Assembly: GCA_025526935.1 (NCBI GenBank)
Contig: JAHLKD010000020.1
Span: 186,001 to 250,000 of the forward strand
Length of the DNA: 64,000 nucleotides
From: Cladochytrium replicatum
Lineage: Eukaryota > Chytridiomycota > Chytridiomycetes > Cladochytriales > Cladochytriaceae
Reading direction: 5' to 3'
The notes under the pieces were generated by a model that did no database searches, was not told the origin of the DNA, and worked only from the letters and a program-made list of their open reading frames with translations. Shown piece by piece: positions 11,943 to 23,127 of this stretch. Made by a program: the position numbers and the translations under genes. Numbering within the stretch: position 1 is the first letter of the stretch; every line of letters begins with the position of its first letter.

Positions 11943-13326
11943 GTGATATCCAGAATTTTCCCGCAGCGTATGATGACACCCAAACCCGGCGGCAACGATT
12001 ACATACATTTGTGCATTTGATCAATTGTAATTCAGAGAATTTAACACACATTGAATATCTTAAGAGGGGAGTGTGAATAACTTTAGCGGAACGTAGTGAC
12101 CATTTTTCTCGGAACCAAACCAATTTCGGAACCACTTTTAATCAAGATTATGATATCATACATCTATTCACTAAAAATCCCAGATAGGAACGAGCAAAAT
12201 CAAGCGAGTTTCGGAGCTGAGAATTCTTGCTGACGCGAGCAACTCTGTCGCTCTTCCGCCAAGAGCTCGTGTGATTTTTTGCTTGACATTGCATCGGAGT
12301 TGCGAGGTCCGGATTGGCAAAACCACCCCCTGTGGCAGTTTCTCGTATATAGTGCTAATAAAATAACATCCGGAAGTGATTTGAAATCTACAGCCCACGA
12401 TCCACGTGACCATCAGTCACGTTCCGTGTTGTGTCCCTACGCAATTAATTAATTGTTGTCTGATCCTGCACGGAATATCACCCACGCCCGAATGCCAATA
12501 TCGTGCCCTTCCATTTAGCCTTCCATCCAGGGGTTATCCGAAACGACGCACCACTCGTCGCACGTTTCGGTGCCGATTGCTTGGTATTCACCAACAACCA
12601 TCATTTTTATTTTCTTAATCTGATAATGTGACTATGCTCAAAGGTCTGGCCGGTCCTCTCCGGGTTGCTTTTTAGAATTACAATTCTTCTCCCCCTTTCC
12701 CATCACTCCACTTTCCAGATATTACCTTAAAGTGCGTTCCCCAATTTTTTCTTCCTTTCACTTTATTAAATCCTGGCTCATTTTGCAATCTGCAAATCTC
12801 CAGTTGATTATTTTAATCTCCCGAAACCCCATCCGTCGAGTACCCGCTCGGCTATCCGGTCCCCCATCGCCCACAACCGCGCAACAACAACCCCGCCATA
12901 ATTCACCCATTCCGGTGCACGGCACAGGGCCTGGGATCGATATTGCCAAACCGACTACAACGACTGCTCACGACCCAAATAAATGATGCTTTCCATGTAA
13001 GAGAAGTCCTTCAAAACAAATCTATGAGAGCTGGCGTTGGTAAGTGGAGAGTTCTGGCTGGTATATTTCCAAAATTGGATCATGTCGAATCCTGGCTTCC
13101 CAACCACAGTTAGAGGGAAACGGCAATTCGATGTTTTGACGAGCTCAAGGGAGAATGGTTGTTGTGTTGTGTTGTGTTGTTAAGTTTCCCAGCACTTATT
13201 GCTTTCCTTCCCGTCCCGCCTATTCGCAGTACTTCCCCTTCATCAGCGCTCTCTTCACTGTTTGACGCTTCACCCTATCATCATTCTTCTCACCAGTCTG
13301 GGGTTCCTGTGGAAGAAAACAGCACG
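11943..13326. other. Intergenic region, no gene recognised
   Basis: About 1.4 kb between the membrane protein and the zinc-finger factor. The second half is pyrimidine-rich with poly-T tracts (for example around 12650-12760), as in fungal upstream regions, and an imperfect GTTGT run lies at 13157-13178. An untranslated first exon of the zinc-finger gene is possible: a good acceptor, ATTCGCAG, ends near 13229. Confidence 0.4.
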
Positions 13327-15070
13327 ATGAATGAACCCGGACAGTCCTTCATCCCCGCCAACGCGAAGGCCTACCATCTCCCTCACTTACAACCAGCACA
13401 GAACCTTCAATCTCATCAACACACTCTCCAGCAACATGCCGCACAATTCACTGGATATGACTCCACTTTCAGACACTCCGATTGGCGCACACAAAGAGAA
13501 TATGAACTGCAACACCCGCTCACAAAGCCATACGACAACACACACTTCACACTTCCTGATCCCGGATTGCTCACCCGCACATCATCGCAAAACACACTGA
13601 TCAACTTTGACGAACACTCTCAACAATCTACGTTGCCAAATCCGGTGGCTGTATCGGCAGCATTTCATCCGCCTATCTCGACCTCAGGATGGCCGGGCTT
13701 GCTCGACAGTCACATGAACTGGGCTTCCGCTGACAACGCGCCCTCTAACGGTGGTCCGATGATAATTACCGGATATGATTTAAATGATGCCGGGCGTCGC
13801 CGCAGTGTTTCATCTTTGTACAGTAGTCCAACATCGGCAGCTCGAAGCGCTTGCGATCTCGGCGTCTCCTACCCCGTGTACATGAACAACACCAATGTCC
13901 GGGATTTAGGGGTTCCGGCAGCTAGTACAATGTCTGGCCGTCCCGTTGAACACAACAATGCCAACTTCGCCCTCGCTGCTGCCATTGCAGAGTCGATCTT
14001 CAACCCTGAGGAGGCCCGAAATGGTACTGCTGCACGAACACAAGGCGCTACGTCTTTGGAGACTACAGAACAGTCTGCGCATCCACGACGGGGTTCCTGG
14101 GCAAGTCAGACTCAGACTTCCAAGCGCCGGTCAACCAAATTGGCTGTTGGAGTGTCAAACGAAAGTCGTTCTTCCCCTGAGAGCAACGACGAGCAATGTG
14201 ACATCGGTTCCATCAAGCTTCTTTCGCCCGGTACCCAGGCCAGCACCGCCCTACCGAACGGTCGTCATGCTTGCCCGGTTCCTGGCTGCACACGCACTTT
14301 CGCGCGCTACCATAACATTAAATCCCATCTGATTTGTCACACAGGTGAGCTGTTTGGTCACAACGGTATATTGTGAGCTTGAAATAAACATTTTTCATGA
14401 ATCTATCAGATTACCGCCCCTACAAGTGTGAAGTATGTGAAATGTCGTTTCGCCGCAGCCACGACCTTCGTCGGCACGTCCAAGCAACGCACTCTACCGA
14501 CCGACCGTTTACTTGCGACCAATGCAAGAAAAGCTTCTCAAGGTTTGTTTGTTGCACCATAACTTCGCGTGACATCTGCTGACCAGAGAATGTATTAACA
14601 GGAAGGACCACTACCGCCGGCACGTAAACAAAGAAGTCTGCGTGCCAATGCGTGTGACTCTTCCCTTGCCTTCCGACAACACTCCCCCGCCTAACAAAAC
14701 CACTCCCTCGCTCTCGTCCCTTCCGCTTCCCGAGCCAATTACCGCCAACAGTGCAAACGCGATTTCGCACGGTGGGATTTCACCCCAACAATTCAATGTT
14801 TCGGCACCCACATCGCTGGATTCAACAGTTGCATCTCCCTCGTCATTTGACTACTTCAACACAACCCCGCAGGCGCAGCATCAGTCTATCGCACCATTGC
14901 GGGCCTTCGATGTTATGCCGTACTCTTATGACCCTTACGCTGGCCTCCCGCAGCCGCCGGAGCAGCAGCGAGAGCAGTTCTATTCCCAAGCACAAATTCA
15001 AAACGCGAGACAGGACTTTGTTCCTGTCAACGCCAACTCCAGTTCGCAGCAACCCCAATATCGCATGTGA
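13327..15070 (+). CDS. C2H2 zinc-finger transcription factor
   Basis: Exons 13327-14344, 14410-14542 and 14602-15070 give 539 residues. The ATG at 13327 (MNEPGQSF) is the first in frame; an upstream exon cannot be excluded. About 310 residues of Gln/Ser/Asn-rich, low-complexity sequence precede three tandem fingers: C-x4-C-x12-H-x3-H (CPVPGCTRTFARYHNIKSHL), C-x2-C-x12-H-x4-H (CEVCEMSFRRSHDLRRH) and a C-x2-C-x12-H-x5-C variant (CDQCKKSFSRKDHYRRH). Introns fall between fingers 1 and 2 and inside finger 3. A Pro/Ser/Gln-rich tail follows. Nuclear, DNA-binding; the target is unknown. The third finger ends in Cys rather than His, a known functional variation. Confidence 0.87.
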
Positions 15071-15821
15071 TTGTGTCCTCAGCCCGGCCGAGGTCTTTCG
15101 TGTCACCGAACTGACCAACACGGTCAAATGACTTTTGAATGCATTTTCAAATTCTGTTTCATTACCTTTTGTTCTCGCTTTTTGAATAACTGGGTAGCAT
15201 CTTTTGGACTCGCAATACCCGTCTATTCGAGTTTGTTTTTTCGACCGTTCCGCCTTCCTCTTTCTGCATGCTCTTGTCTTTTTCCTGTCCCTTTTCCTTC
15301 TTTGTGCGTCCGAGAATGAACTTAGGAGGACATTTTTCTGAAGCCTTTAAATTGAGTGGCCAGTTCCCATCTTTTTATTTCTTCCTTATTTCGTGGCGCT
15401 TCATTTTTCCATCTTCAGCCCAGAGTCATTTAGCAGCTGCTTAAACCAACAAATTTGTTGCGATTTGGTGAGGTTTGCGTGTCTTGAATAAGTTTCACAA
15501 AACTAGTGTTCGATGCTCAGATTTGTTTAGATCAATGGATGAGTGTACAATTAAGTGTTAGTTTCCTTTTCTTGCAGTTCTGAAATCGTCAATAGCTTAA
15601 GGGGAAGGATAGTTGAGTAAGTTTTTCTTTATAATTCAGTGGAGAATCATGGCTTATTTCTCGAATAGGACACATATCCAGTTTTCCGAAGTTAGTGAAG
15701 TTGGCGTCCGTTTTGCTCAACACAAAGATTGTTAAACTGGTCATTTTTTGGTGTCAATGACAAATTTCAAAAATAACCCAGATAACATTGCACACGTAAT
15801 CCTGGAATGGGGCACAGAAAG
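15071..15821. other. Intergenic region, no gene recognised
   Basis: About 750 bp, T-rich in its first half (poly-T and TTTC tracts near 15140-15420). It should contain the 3' end of the zinc-finger gene and whatever remains of the promoter of the proteasome-like gene. No open frame of interest. Confidence 0.4.
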
Positions 15822-15825
15822 TTAA

Positions 15826-16649
15826 CACGGGAAAAGGTGGTTTCAACTTTGAGAACAACGGTCGGTAAGTGTTATTCATGGGAGATTGTTCTTGGTACGG
15901 TTCCGCCCTTCGCTCGGCATGAGGCGGTCTCTTGTTTGCGTGACCTGTTGGGCACGAATAAGTCGAGTGATTCTTCTTCTTTGTTTGATCACGGTGTGAA
16001 GGATCAATTTCTCAATTAAATTCCGGTTTCTCTAGTCCCTGCATTATTTCTGCCTCCATGATATACTCATACAAAGCAATGCGCTGCTGGAAGCGGAGGG
16101 ACTGAAACATCCCAAAATGACAAAGACCGGTACAACAATCGTTGGCTGCCTGTACAAGGTACTTTTCCACTATCTTAAGTTTTAAAGTTTTAAGTAACCG
16201 TTTTTGTTCAAAGGATGGTCTCGTTCTCGGTGCGGACACGCGTGCTACGGAGGGTCCTATCGTTGCCGACAAAAACTGCGAGAAGATCCACTACCTGGCT
16301 CCGAACATGTACTGCTGTGGAGCGGGCACAGCCGCTGATACCGAGCTCACCACCGCGCTCATTTCCTCGCGGCTCGAGCTCCGCCGATTACAAACAGGGC
16401 GTCCGAGCCGTGTTGTTACTGCGATGACCATGCTTAAGCAGATGTTGTTTAGGTGTGTGGAAGAGGGGGATGGGTGCGTCTGGTGGAAATGGTGTTTGAC
16501 TCGATTATCGGTTTAGGTACCAGGGACACATTGGTGCTGCGTTGATTGTGGGTGGTGTGGAAGTGAACGGTCCCCAGCTGTACACTGTGTACCCTCACGG
16601 AAGCACCGACAAACTCCCGTACGTAACTATGGGCTCGAGGAGTTACTAG
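15826..16649 (+). pseudogene. Truncated 20S proteasome beta-2 subunit gene (PUP1/PSMB7 type)
   Basis: Encodes the trypsin-like catalytic subunit of the 20S core when complete. Four pieces join in phase: about 15826-15864 (GGFNFENNGR, matching the usual GGFSFDNCRR), 16077-16158 ([20 protein letters not shown], with the catalytic Thr), 16214-16452 ([20 protein letters not shown]) and 16517-16649 ([13 protein letters not shown]). The frame follows the family up to LPYVTMGS and then ends within four codons in RSY and TAG; the last third of the domain (normally GSGSLAAM onward, to GIFNDLGSGSN) is absent from the following sequence. No in-frame ATG is seen before the first piece. Because introns are kept, this looks like a truncated DNA-level duplicate; an intact essential copy should exist elsewhere. 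Confidence 0.8.
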
Positions 16650-16772
16650 TGATTCTGAGAATTCAAATACAACAATAGAAACTGAAATATTTTCCTTTTG
16701 TTGCACATAATGCTCATACATTTCAAACCTGCTCTTAAGTCTTTAAAGTACAAACAAGAAGGAATCATATTG

Positions 16773-17800
16773 TCAGACTGTCATCCAGAAGCAATTATTC
16801 GTCATCTGAGTAATAATCTCCCCACCAAATCCCATTGTATACTTCCGTTCCGTCAATAGCCAATGCAAATAATCTTTGACAGTTATCCCAAGCCCACTGT
16901 TATCCCACCATCGGACAATGAAAGCCAATTCTTCGTCTTTCATGGTGGGTCCAGCCAGCATAAAGGATTCGAAATCCAACGCAGACTCGCTCCATTTCAT
17001 CTCGAGGCTGCTCGACCGCCATCATTCGAAAGCTTTGAGCTGCCCGTTAAGACTCGCCATATCCATCGAGCTCTCTCCGTACTTTAGTTCGAGTCCACTC
17101 GCATTCCACCAATCGAGAACATTCAAGCGTCCCTCTTCACTGGCGTAATCCAGCGAATTTTCGCTGTATTTCAATTCGAGCCCGCTTGATCTCCACCATT
17201 CGAGAACGTCCAACCGACCGTAAGAGCTCCACCAATTCAAGAAATTAACATGTCTTCCTGCGTTCGCCAAGTCCATCGCCATGGATGTATACCCCATCTG
17301 TCACCGTGAAGCTTTCCACCAATCTAAAGCATTGATGTGTCCATTCTGCTTGCCCTGTCCATGGAACTTTCCCCGGTTCCCTTCAAAACCTGATTCGATT
17401 TCATCCATTCGAGCACATCACCGTGCCCATTTTCTGGTGGGAGCGAAGAAGCTGTCAACGAATCAATCGTTAGTGGGAGACCCGACTTCTTCCACCATTC
17501 CAGCACATTGACGTGGCCGTTCCGGCAGGCAAGGTTAATCGCTCCCTCCCACTGAGCTGTTGCTCCCATTGTAATTCTTTTGATTCTGGCGAGGTGGAGG
17601 TCGAGAAGGTGCGGGGGGCCAAGCTCGCTCGCTTGCTCCATTGAGATTACGAGGTGAATGAGTTCTACATTGACATTCCAACGCTTCAAGAAAGCGGCGC
17701 ATCTGAAAGCGAGCTTTGGACATCAAAAGCAAATGCCAAGATTGATCAAAATTTGATCAACAACATCCGAAGATAGATTCGCAACGTCAGACGCAGACAT
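16773..17800 (-). pseudogene. Decayed ankyrin-like WW-repeat protein with F-box-like start
   Basis: Starting at 17800 the frame reads an F-box-like head (SSDVVDQILINLGICF, then LAFRCAAF after an in-frame TGA), a linker SMEQASELGPPHLLDLHLAR shared with the other loci here, and repeats of about 25 residues of the form NGHVNVLEWWKKSGL / YSENSLDYASEEGRLNVLDWW. Intact family members would be F-box adaptors with ankyrin-type repeats, presumably substrate receptors of SCF ubiquitin ligases; that role is inference. Breaks: TGA in the F-box region, a frame change near 17335, TGA before QMGYTSMAMD, and TGA at the first Trp of the WW motif near 17022. The 3' end reads LHWLLTERKYTMGFGGEII before a stop at 16773. 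Confidence 0.75.
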
Positions 17801-18033
17801 GCCAAATTCGATTTGGGGAAGACACACTTTAGCTATCCACGCAGGTGCAGGACGTGGAAATGTCAAACAAGAAATTAATGGGATGCGCGCTGGATAAGTC
17901 TGTCTTATAGATGATCATTCTGTTAGTGGGGTTGCTCTGATATGATTTGTGTATATGGTAGCTTCTTTGGGGGACCAAAGAAAGTTTTGGGAAGTTTTCT
18001 CGCTGGCTGAAGCAACCCTTTAAAAGAATAGAA

Positions 18034-18765
18034 ATGTCCTCGATCTGCAACCTTCACAAGAAACCATCGACCGAATCTTGATCTTTCTCGCTGAGTATGC
18101 CGACGAGCCTCGACTGGCGTTTCGATGTGCCGTTTTCTTCGGAAAAAAGCTTCATTCAAGTCAAAATCGGCGTCTATCCTGTGGCAAAACATGAATTGAA
18201 AAGTAATCCTAACACAATATCACCGGGAATCAACCACGCAAACACACATGCACAAGCAAGAGGTCCCAGTTCATCAGGACCCGTTAATTTTGCTTGGATA
18301 TACTCTACTTGTACATCCCACTGTCCGGTTTTATTTCTCGATGGTCAAGGCGAGCGAACTTGGCTCGACCCAAGTTCTTGATCTCCACGTCGCAAAACGT
18401 CCCGACCGATCACTAACTGTAACTGACCTCAACTTGGCCAGTAGGAATGGTTATATGAATGTTCTTCTGTGGTGCAGTGGGCGAACTCGGTCCTGGTGCT
18501 GACTACAGGAAGCTGCGATCAACGATGTCAGCGAATGTCGACGCAGCTGTATTAGAGTGGCGGAGATCAAGCGGCCTCAATTTGTACAACAGTGAAGCAG
18601 CAATTGACAAAGCGAGCGGCAGCGGCGATAGTGTCGACGTGTTGAATTGGTGGAAGTCAAGCAGGCGTGATTACAATACACATTTGGCGCGATGGATTCA
18701 GCGAGCGGCGACAGTCATATTCAGATTCTGAACTGGTGGAAGTTGAGTCAGCTCGCGGGTTCTAT
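18034..18765 (+). pseudogene. Second decayed F-box/ankyrin-like repeat gene, head to head with the first
   Basis: The plus strand carries the same order of parts: QETIDRILIFLAEYADEPRL then AFRCAVFFG (F-box-like), VKASELGSTQVLDLHVAKR (the shared linker), SRNGYMNVLLW, VDAAVLEWRRSSGLNLYNSE, SGDSVDVLNWWKSSR and MDSASGDSHIQILNWWKLS. These lie in three different frames, so at least two frameshifts (near 18470 and 18665) separate repeats; the region between 18150 and 18290 can be read as an intron. It begins about 235 bp from the minus-strand copy, so the two form a divergent pair of relics. Confidence 0.72.
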
Positions 18766-19384
18766 ATTCCTCGATTCTTTGGGAAAGCATTACCATTATT
18801 TCCAGTCTCAATTTCCTAAGTCATTCGCCTCTCGCGGCGGCTTGCTTCGTTTAGCAAAGCTCCTCTTCCTTCGGGCGAAACCGGCAAAGGCTCTTAGGCG
18901 ACCCAAAGCACGCCGGGTGTGGCTCAATGTGTCGAGGCACGAACGTAATCGTCTTGTAAGCCCATGCATTCATATGGGCGGCGGGGCATAGCAACCACCA
19001 GTACCATCGTCACAAACACCGGCAGCAGGGCTCCATTAATTGTCATAACCCGGATACTACTAGCATAAAGTCTGTTGATACGATCAGCCCTCGATTCAAA
19101 GAGACTGTTAAACTAAGGAAGATACAAGTTCCATAGATCAATAGTCCGGCATTTGATTGAAGCCTTAAACGCAACCATACATACCCAAGCGAAGTTCATT
19201 TGACGATTGAAGCGAGCTCTGTCAGTACTTCTGAGATTTTGGTGATAATTTCTGATGTTGTCAGGCTGATTGGTCAGCGATTGCATTGTTTTGAGCTCCA
19301 AAAAATGCTCTGCCCCCACATTGGTATGTTTTCGTTATTTCTGAAGTATTTACCATACTGGGGAGAATATATTTGACGCCGTGC

Positions 19385-19690
19385 TTACTTAATACTGTAC
19401 AAATTCTGTACAAGACCAAATGGGGTACTCTTTTTCAAATCAACACAGTTGAATAAATATAGGAGAATGGATGTAAGATTGATCGCTATTGTAATGCATC
19501 CATGCATTTTTGTTGTTGTGGTGATATTTTTTATAGGAAGGTTGGGAACATCCACACGGTTGGCCATAAAGGCACGTGGATTCTTCGATTTGTCGATCAG
19601 AAGCGGCTCCAGTTTCACAGTGCCAGTAGCGTTTGTGGTCAGCAAGACAGCGAGCGATGTAATTGTGGAATTGTTTTACAAATTAGTTGA
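19385..19690 (-). mobile_element. Remnant of a pogo/Tigger-type DDE transposase
   Basis: The minus strand reads TTNATGTVKLEPLLIDKSKN followed by PRAF, which resembles the DDE_1 endonuclease core of pogo/Tigger/CENP-B-like transposases (LCANATGTHKLKPLVIGKSKNPRCF-type in relatives). A second conserved block appears after a frame change as NNKNAWMHYNSD, matching the usual YKANKKAWM. Upstream and downstream frames are closed, and no terminal inverted repeats were found by eye. The copy is short, frameshifted and dead. Identification rests on two short blocks. Confidence 0.55.
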
Positions 19691-21006
19691 AAGGGGATGG
19701 GGTCAAGGTAGCAACAACGCCAGCCCTGCTTCTTCTTAAAAATATCAAGTGTGAAGTTTGAAGTCAGAGGAGCGATTGACCAGGGTTGGAAGCAGTCTAT
19801 GGAGGTTCTTGGCAGTCCGTCCTGGCACTGAAAGGCTTAAACGCAAATTGCTCCCCATTATCATGTTACGGATGAATTAGGTAGAAAACCCCATTATCGT
19901 GTTAAGGATGAACAGATTAAGCAACATTAAGCAGGATAAAGTGGCCCGGGAGTAGGTTGATGCGGAGGTCGCCCATCACCCGCAGAGTCAATCACACCAA
20001 CCGAGCCATAAACGGCCTATAACACAATGGCCCCACACTTTTTTCTTCGATCCTTTTTGGCCAAGATAACCTTTGGTTTGGACTTTTCAGATCATTTTTA
20101 TCTGTCCACGGACCGTTGGCAAGCAACGCCCTTCCTTCCGGCCCCGTACAGCTAGCTCACGGGGCCCCCCAGAAGCACTCCGGGTGCGGCTCCAGGCTGT
20201 TCTCTCGTTCGTTATCCCCTTCCCAATGGTAATGACGGCGAGGTTTTGGGTTAACGGGAATCACGGAAACTTATATTGGTCCGTCAAAACACGGATTCGT
20301 TGCGATCCGTACAAACCACAGATTCGCTCTGCCCTCTTTTCACGCAGCTGAAGATGATGAAAGGTGAGTACAATACGTTGATCGACCCTCTGATTGACAG
20401 TGGTTGTGTGATTTCACTTGCCCAGAAAACGGCGTGATCCTGATGGTAGTATGGTGAGGAAATGGTTTTTGTCCTTATCTTGTCAGGTTCAAAAGAGTTT
20501 TATAACTAAAGCAAATAACAAGACTCCAGACCAATCACTGCAAACCAAACATGTCCCAAGCAAAACATGTCTCAAATTGAAGAGATTACAAGTTATGTTT
20601 TACTGAAGTAGGACTGTGTCGCTTTCGATCTGAGGAATGCTTCCGTCTAGCTCTAGAAAACCTGCCCAATATAGAAAACCTGGCTATTGTAATTACCATC
20701 CAAAACAGAGATGTCAATAACCGATTTCTTAAAAAAAAACATTGAACAGCCGATTTACTTTATATTAAATATCATCAATGGACGACATACATAGTAAGAG
20801 GCCGGCCGAGTGTACAAGAATACCGGCTGCATAAAAAGGCAGAATAAAAAGTGGTTATAAAGCCGAGCCATTCGGAATCAATAAAGTGGATCAGACGTGC
20901 ATAGATGATAGCATCGGCGAAAGGGGGTATATCTGCAAGAGGTGTCACAAAATGGAGTTACAGGTAGGATCAACCCAACCCGAAGGGCATTACGAATGTC
21001 CAATAT
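19691..21006. other. Intergenic region, no gene recognised
   Basis: About 1.3 kb between the transposase scrap and the next gene. Contains a GC-rich patch near 20120-20215 in an AT-richer setting but no frame with coding character. May include further decayed transposon sequence. Confidence 0.35.
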
Positions 21007-22101
21007 TCAATGCCCACCGAACCACTTCATAAACAGCACGACCACCCCGTTCCAGCAACCTGGGACGACCTGCGTCGATTCACCAACCTCCACTCCAGCA
21101 CCTGCAAGAATGGTTCCATAATAGCACCCAGAAGTGGGCTGAGCGTCAGCAAGCAATGGTATTCTCTCCGTCTCCAAGCCCGCCAACGCAAACATTCTCG
21201 AAGGCGTCATTCTCTCATCGACATCCTCCCCCCTTTTCCGCGATCTAGTCGGAATGCTCTCTAACTTGACTTGAACATTGGCCTTCTGCCTGATAGGCGT
21301 CTTCGGTATAAGTTGCGGTGTGGGCGGCTTTTCTGGCTCTCCAGAAAGCTGCTCGTAGTCCGAATCGTCCGTCTCAGACTGCCAAGACTCCCACCACTCC
21401 TCGACGGTGAACGGCCTGAACCTTGCAAAAGGATCCGATTTTGGATCGGGCGGGCGAGTGACAGGGAGCTTGTTCTGTTCGTTGCGGATCCTGGAGGGAT
21501 ACACAGTGCGGGGTAGCGGTGGTCGGATTGGATAGAGTCGCTGTTGTACCTCGTCGAAAAAGTCGCCTGGAACAAAGATGGGAAAGACGAACAGATCCGG
21601 GTTTAAGCGCTCCAAGTGTGATTTCGACTTTTCGATGGGCTGAGATGCGCTGGGAGGGACTTGGTTGGTTCCACCAACGAAGGTGTCTGAAGACTTGCCA
21701 AAATACAGTGCTCCCGATACAGAGCAGAGCGACTCAGACCCATCCCATTCCGAAGCAAACCCCATGGTACGATCGTTCTCATCCGAGAATGTCCTGCTCG
21801 AGTCTCTCCTAATCGAGAGTCGCGAGGAAGGGGCGTGGTGACGGTCATCCATGTTGTCTCCGTTGAGGGTTGTAGACGACATTTCCATAGACGGCTCAGC
21901 CCAGGTTTTTGCGTCTGCGACAGACTTGAGGTGCTTCGTAGGCAGAGAGGGAGCGCCAGGGTAAAACTCCACCGCAGTAGTCGGAGAGTCGTCACGGTCG
22001 GAGGCGGCGCGGTGGGTCATTGATAAGGAGGGCAGATTAGGCGAGAACATTGTGGTGTGGATGGGAAGAAGAGGTCGAGCGACGAGACCACGGGAAGGCA
22101 T
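21007..22101 (-). CDS. Conserved-looking hypothetical protein, 364 aa, single exon
   Basis: An uninterrupted frame from ATG 22101 to a stop at 21007. Pro/Ser/Arg-rich and largely disordered, with one denser block around residues 165-260 (LERLNPDLFVFPIFVPGDFF, ..RLYPIRPPLPRTVYPSR, ..FRPFTVEEWWESWQSETDDS) that has the aromatic and hydrophobic content of a short linear or folded element. The C-terminal 60 residues (LAGLETERIPLLADAQPTSG ... VVLFMKWFGGH) are less polar. I do not recognise a family. Length and a sustained reading frame over 1.1 kb support a real gene. Confidence 0.65.
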   Translation of the reverse strand: MPSRGLVARPLLPIHTTMFSPNLPSLSMTHRAASDRDDSPTTAVEFYPGAPSLPTKHLKSVADAKTWAEPSMEMSSTTLNGDNMDDRHHAPSSRLSIRRDSSRTFSDENDRTMGFASEWDGSESLCSVSGALYFGKSSDTFVGGTNQVPPSASQPIEKSKSHLERLNPDLFVFPIFVPGDFFDEVQQRLYPIRPPLPRTVYPSRIRNEQNKLPVTRPPDPKSDPFARFRPFTVEEWWESWQSETDDSDYEQLSGEPEKPPTPQLIPKTPIRQKANVQVKLESIPTRSRKRGEDVDERMTPSRMFALAGLETERIPLLADAQPTSGCYYGTILAGAGVEVGESTQVVPGCWNGVVVLFMKWFGGH

Positions 22102-23127
22102 ATTGTTTGTGTGTGAGAGTGAGGTGATTGGAGGTTGAAATGCCCTGTTTACAGACGTGTTTCAAGCGCGTTTTGTGGAAAAATTTGAAAAAAATATAAA
22201 TAAATTGAATTTCAGGGTAGGCTAAATAATAATAATAATAATAGTAATACAACACTGTTATCAGAAAATATATTTTTAGAGTTGGTGATCACTATAATTG
22301 ATAACTGATGGGTGGTAGTGTTGTAGCATGACCAACCCTTAAAAAACCTTGTGGGCCAGAATCAATATATCTCTGTGACGAAGTAACAAAACATGTCTAT
22401 CACACTATGGCCACCTAGCGACGATATGTATGGCGGCTTTTTCCGGATTAATAACAAACACCAAGTTGCTCAAACAGGAGTTTTTGTGCAGTGGCTTAAA
22501 ACAGCAAGCTCAAAATATCGAACAGGCTGAGCTATTTTCTTATAAACACATCCAATTTTCCGTCACAAACACCCCCCATTTCCATAACAGGATTTCTGTG
22601 CATAAAAGTCGCCATAGATATGCTCCTTTATCACCCATATTCGTTCTTGGAGCGCCGACTACTCCATCCGCCGAACTTTTTTCATTGTCAGATTTATTTT
22701 GTTTTATCCAAATATTTTGTTTCTTCCCCATCTTCAGCAATGGCATCATAGCGCCATATTCACCTTGTTGTCTTGATTTCTCCCACTTCTTATCGTTGTC
22801 TCGTTTATGTCGAAAAGTATAAATACATGATCCCCTCTTCCAATAAAGATCAGCCAGATTTGGACTCAAAAACACCTTTCTTCTTACACCTGTCTCCGGT
22901 CCCCGAAACAGACGCTAGAGGTCACAAACCTCTGTTTCATCACAGCTTCATTAGTGCGCCAAAAACGCACTTATATTCTCAAGTCGAATCCTCACGACTG
23001 ACGACTGTGTGGCGCCGCCTTGGTTGTGAATGAGTAACAAATTAGCAAAAATGAATTATTCAGTTAAAATTGTGCGTGATTAAGCAATCGATCACACAAA
23101 CTGAAAGTGAAAGTTAACTGCAGAGAT
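22102..23127. other. Intergenic divergent promoter region with an AAT repeat
   Basis: About 1 kb between two divergent genes. An imperfect (AAT)n tract lies at about 22226-22250. The stretch 22660-22760 is T-rich. No protein or RNA gene recognised. Confidence 0.4.

Noticed and set aside
12406-12986. Short plus-strand open frames in the gap after the four-span membrane protein
   Set aside because: Low-complexity, pyrimidine-rich sequence with no motif, no partner exon and no family resemblance; fits an upstream region.
22430-23033. Open frames of 80-130 codons ahead of the proline-rich gene
   Set aside because: Built from T-rich promoter-like sequence, without splice partners or recognisable residues patterns.
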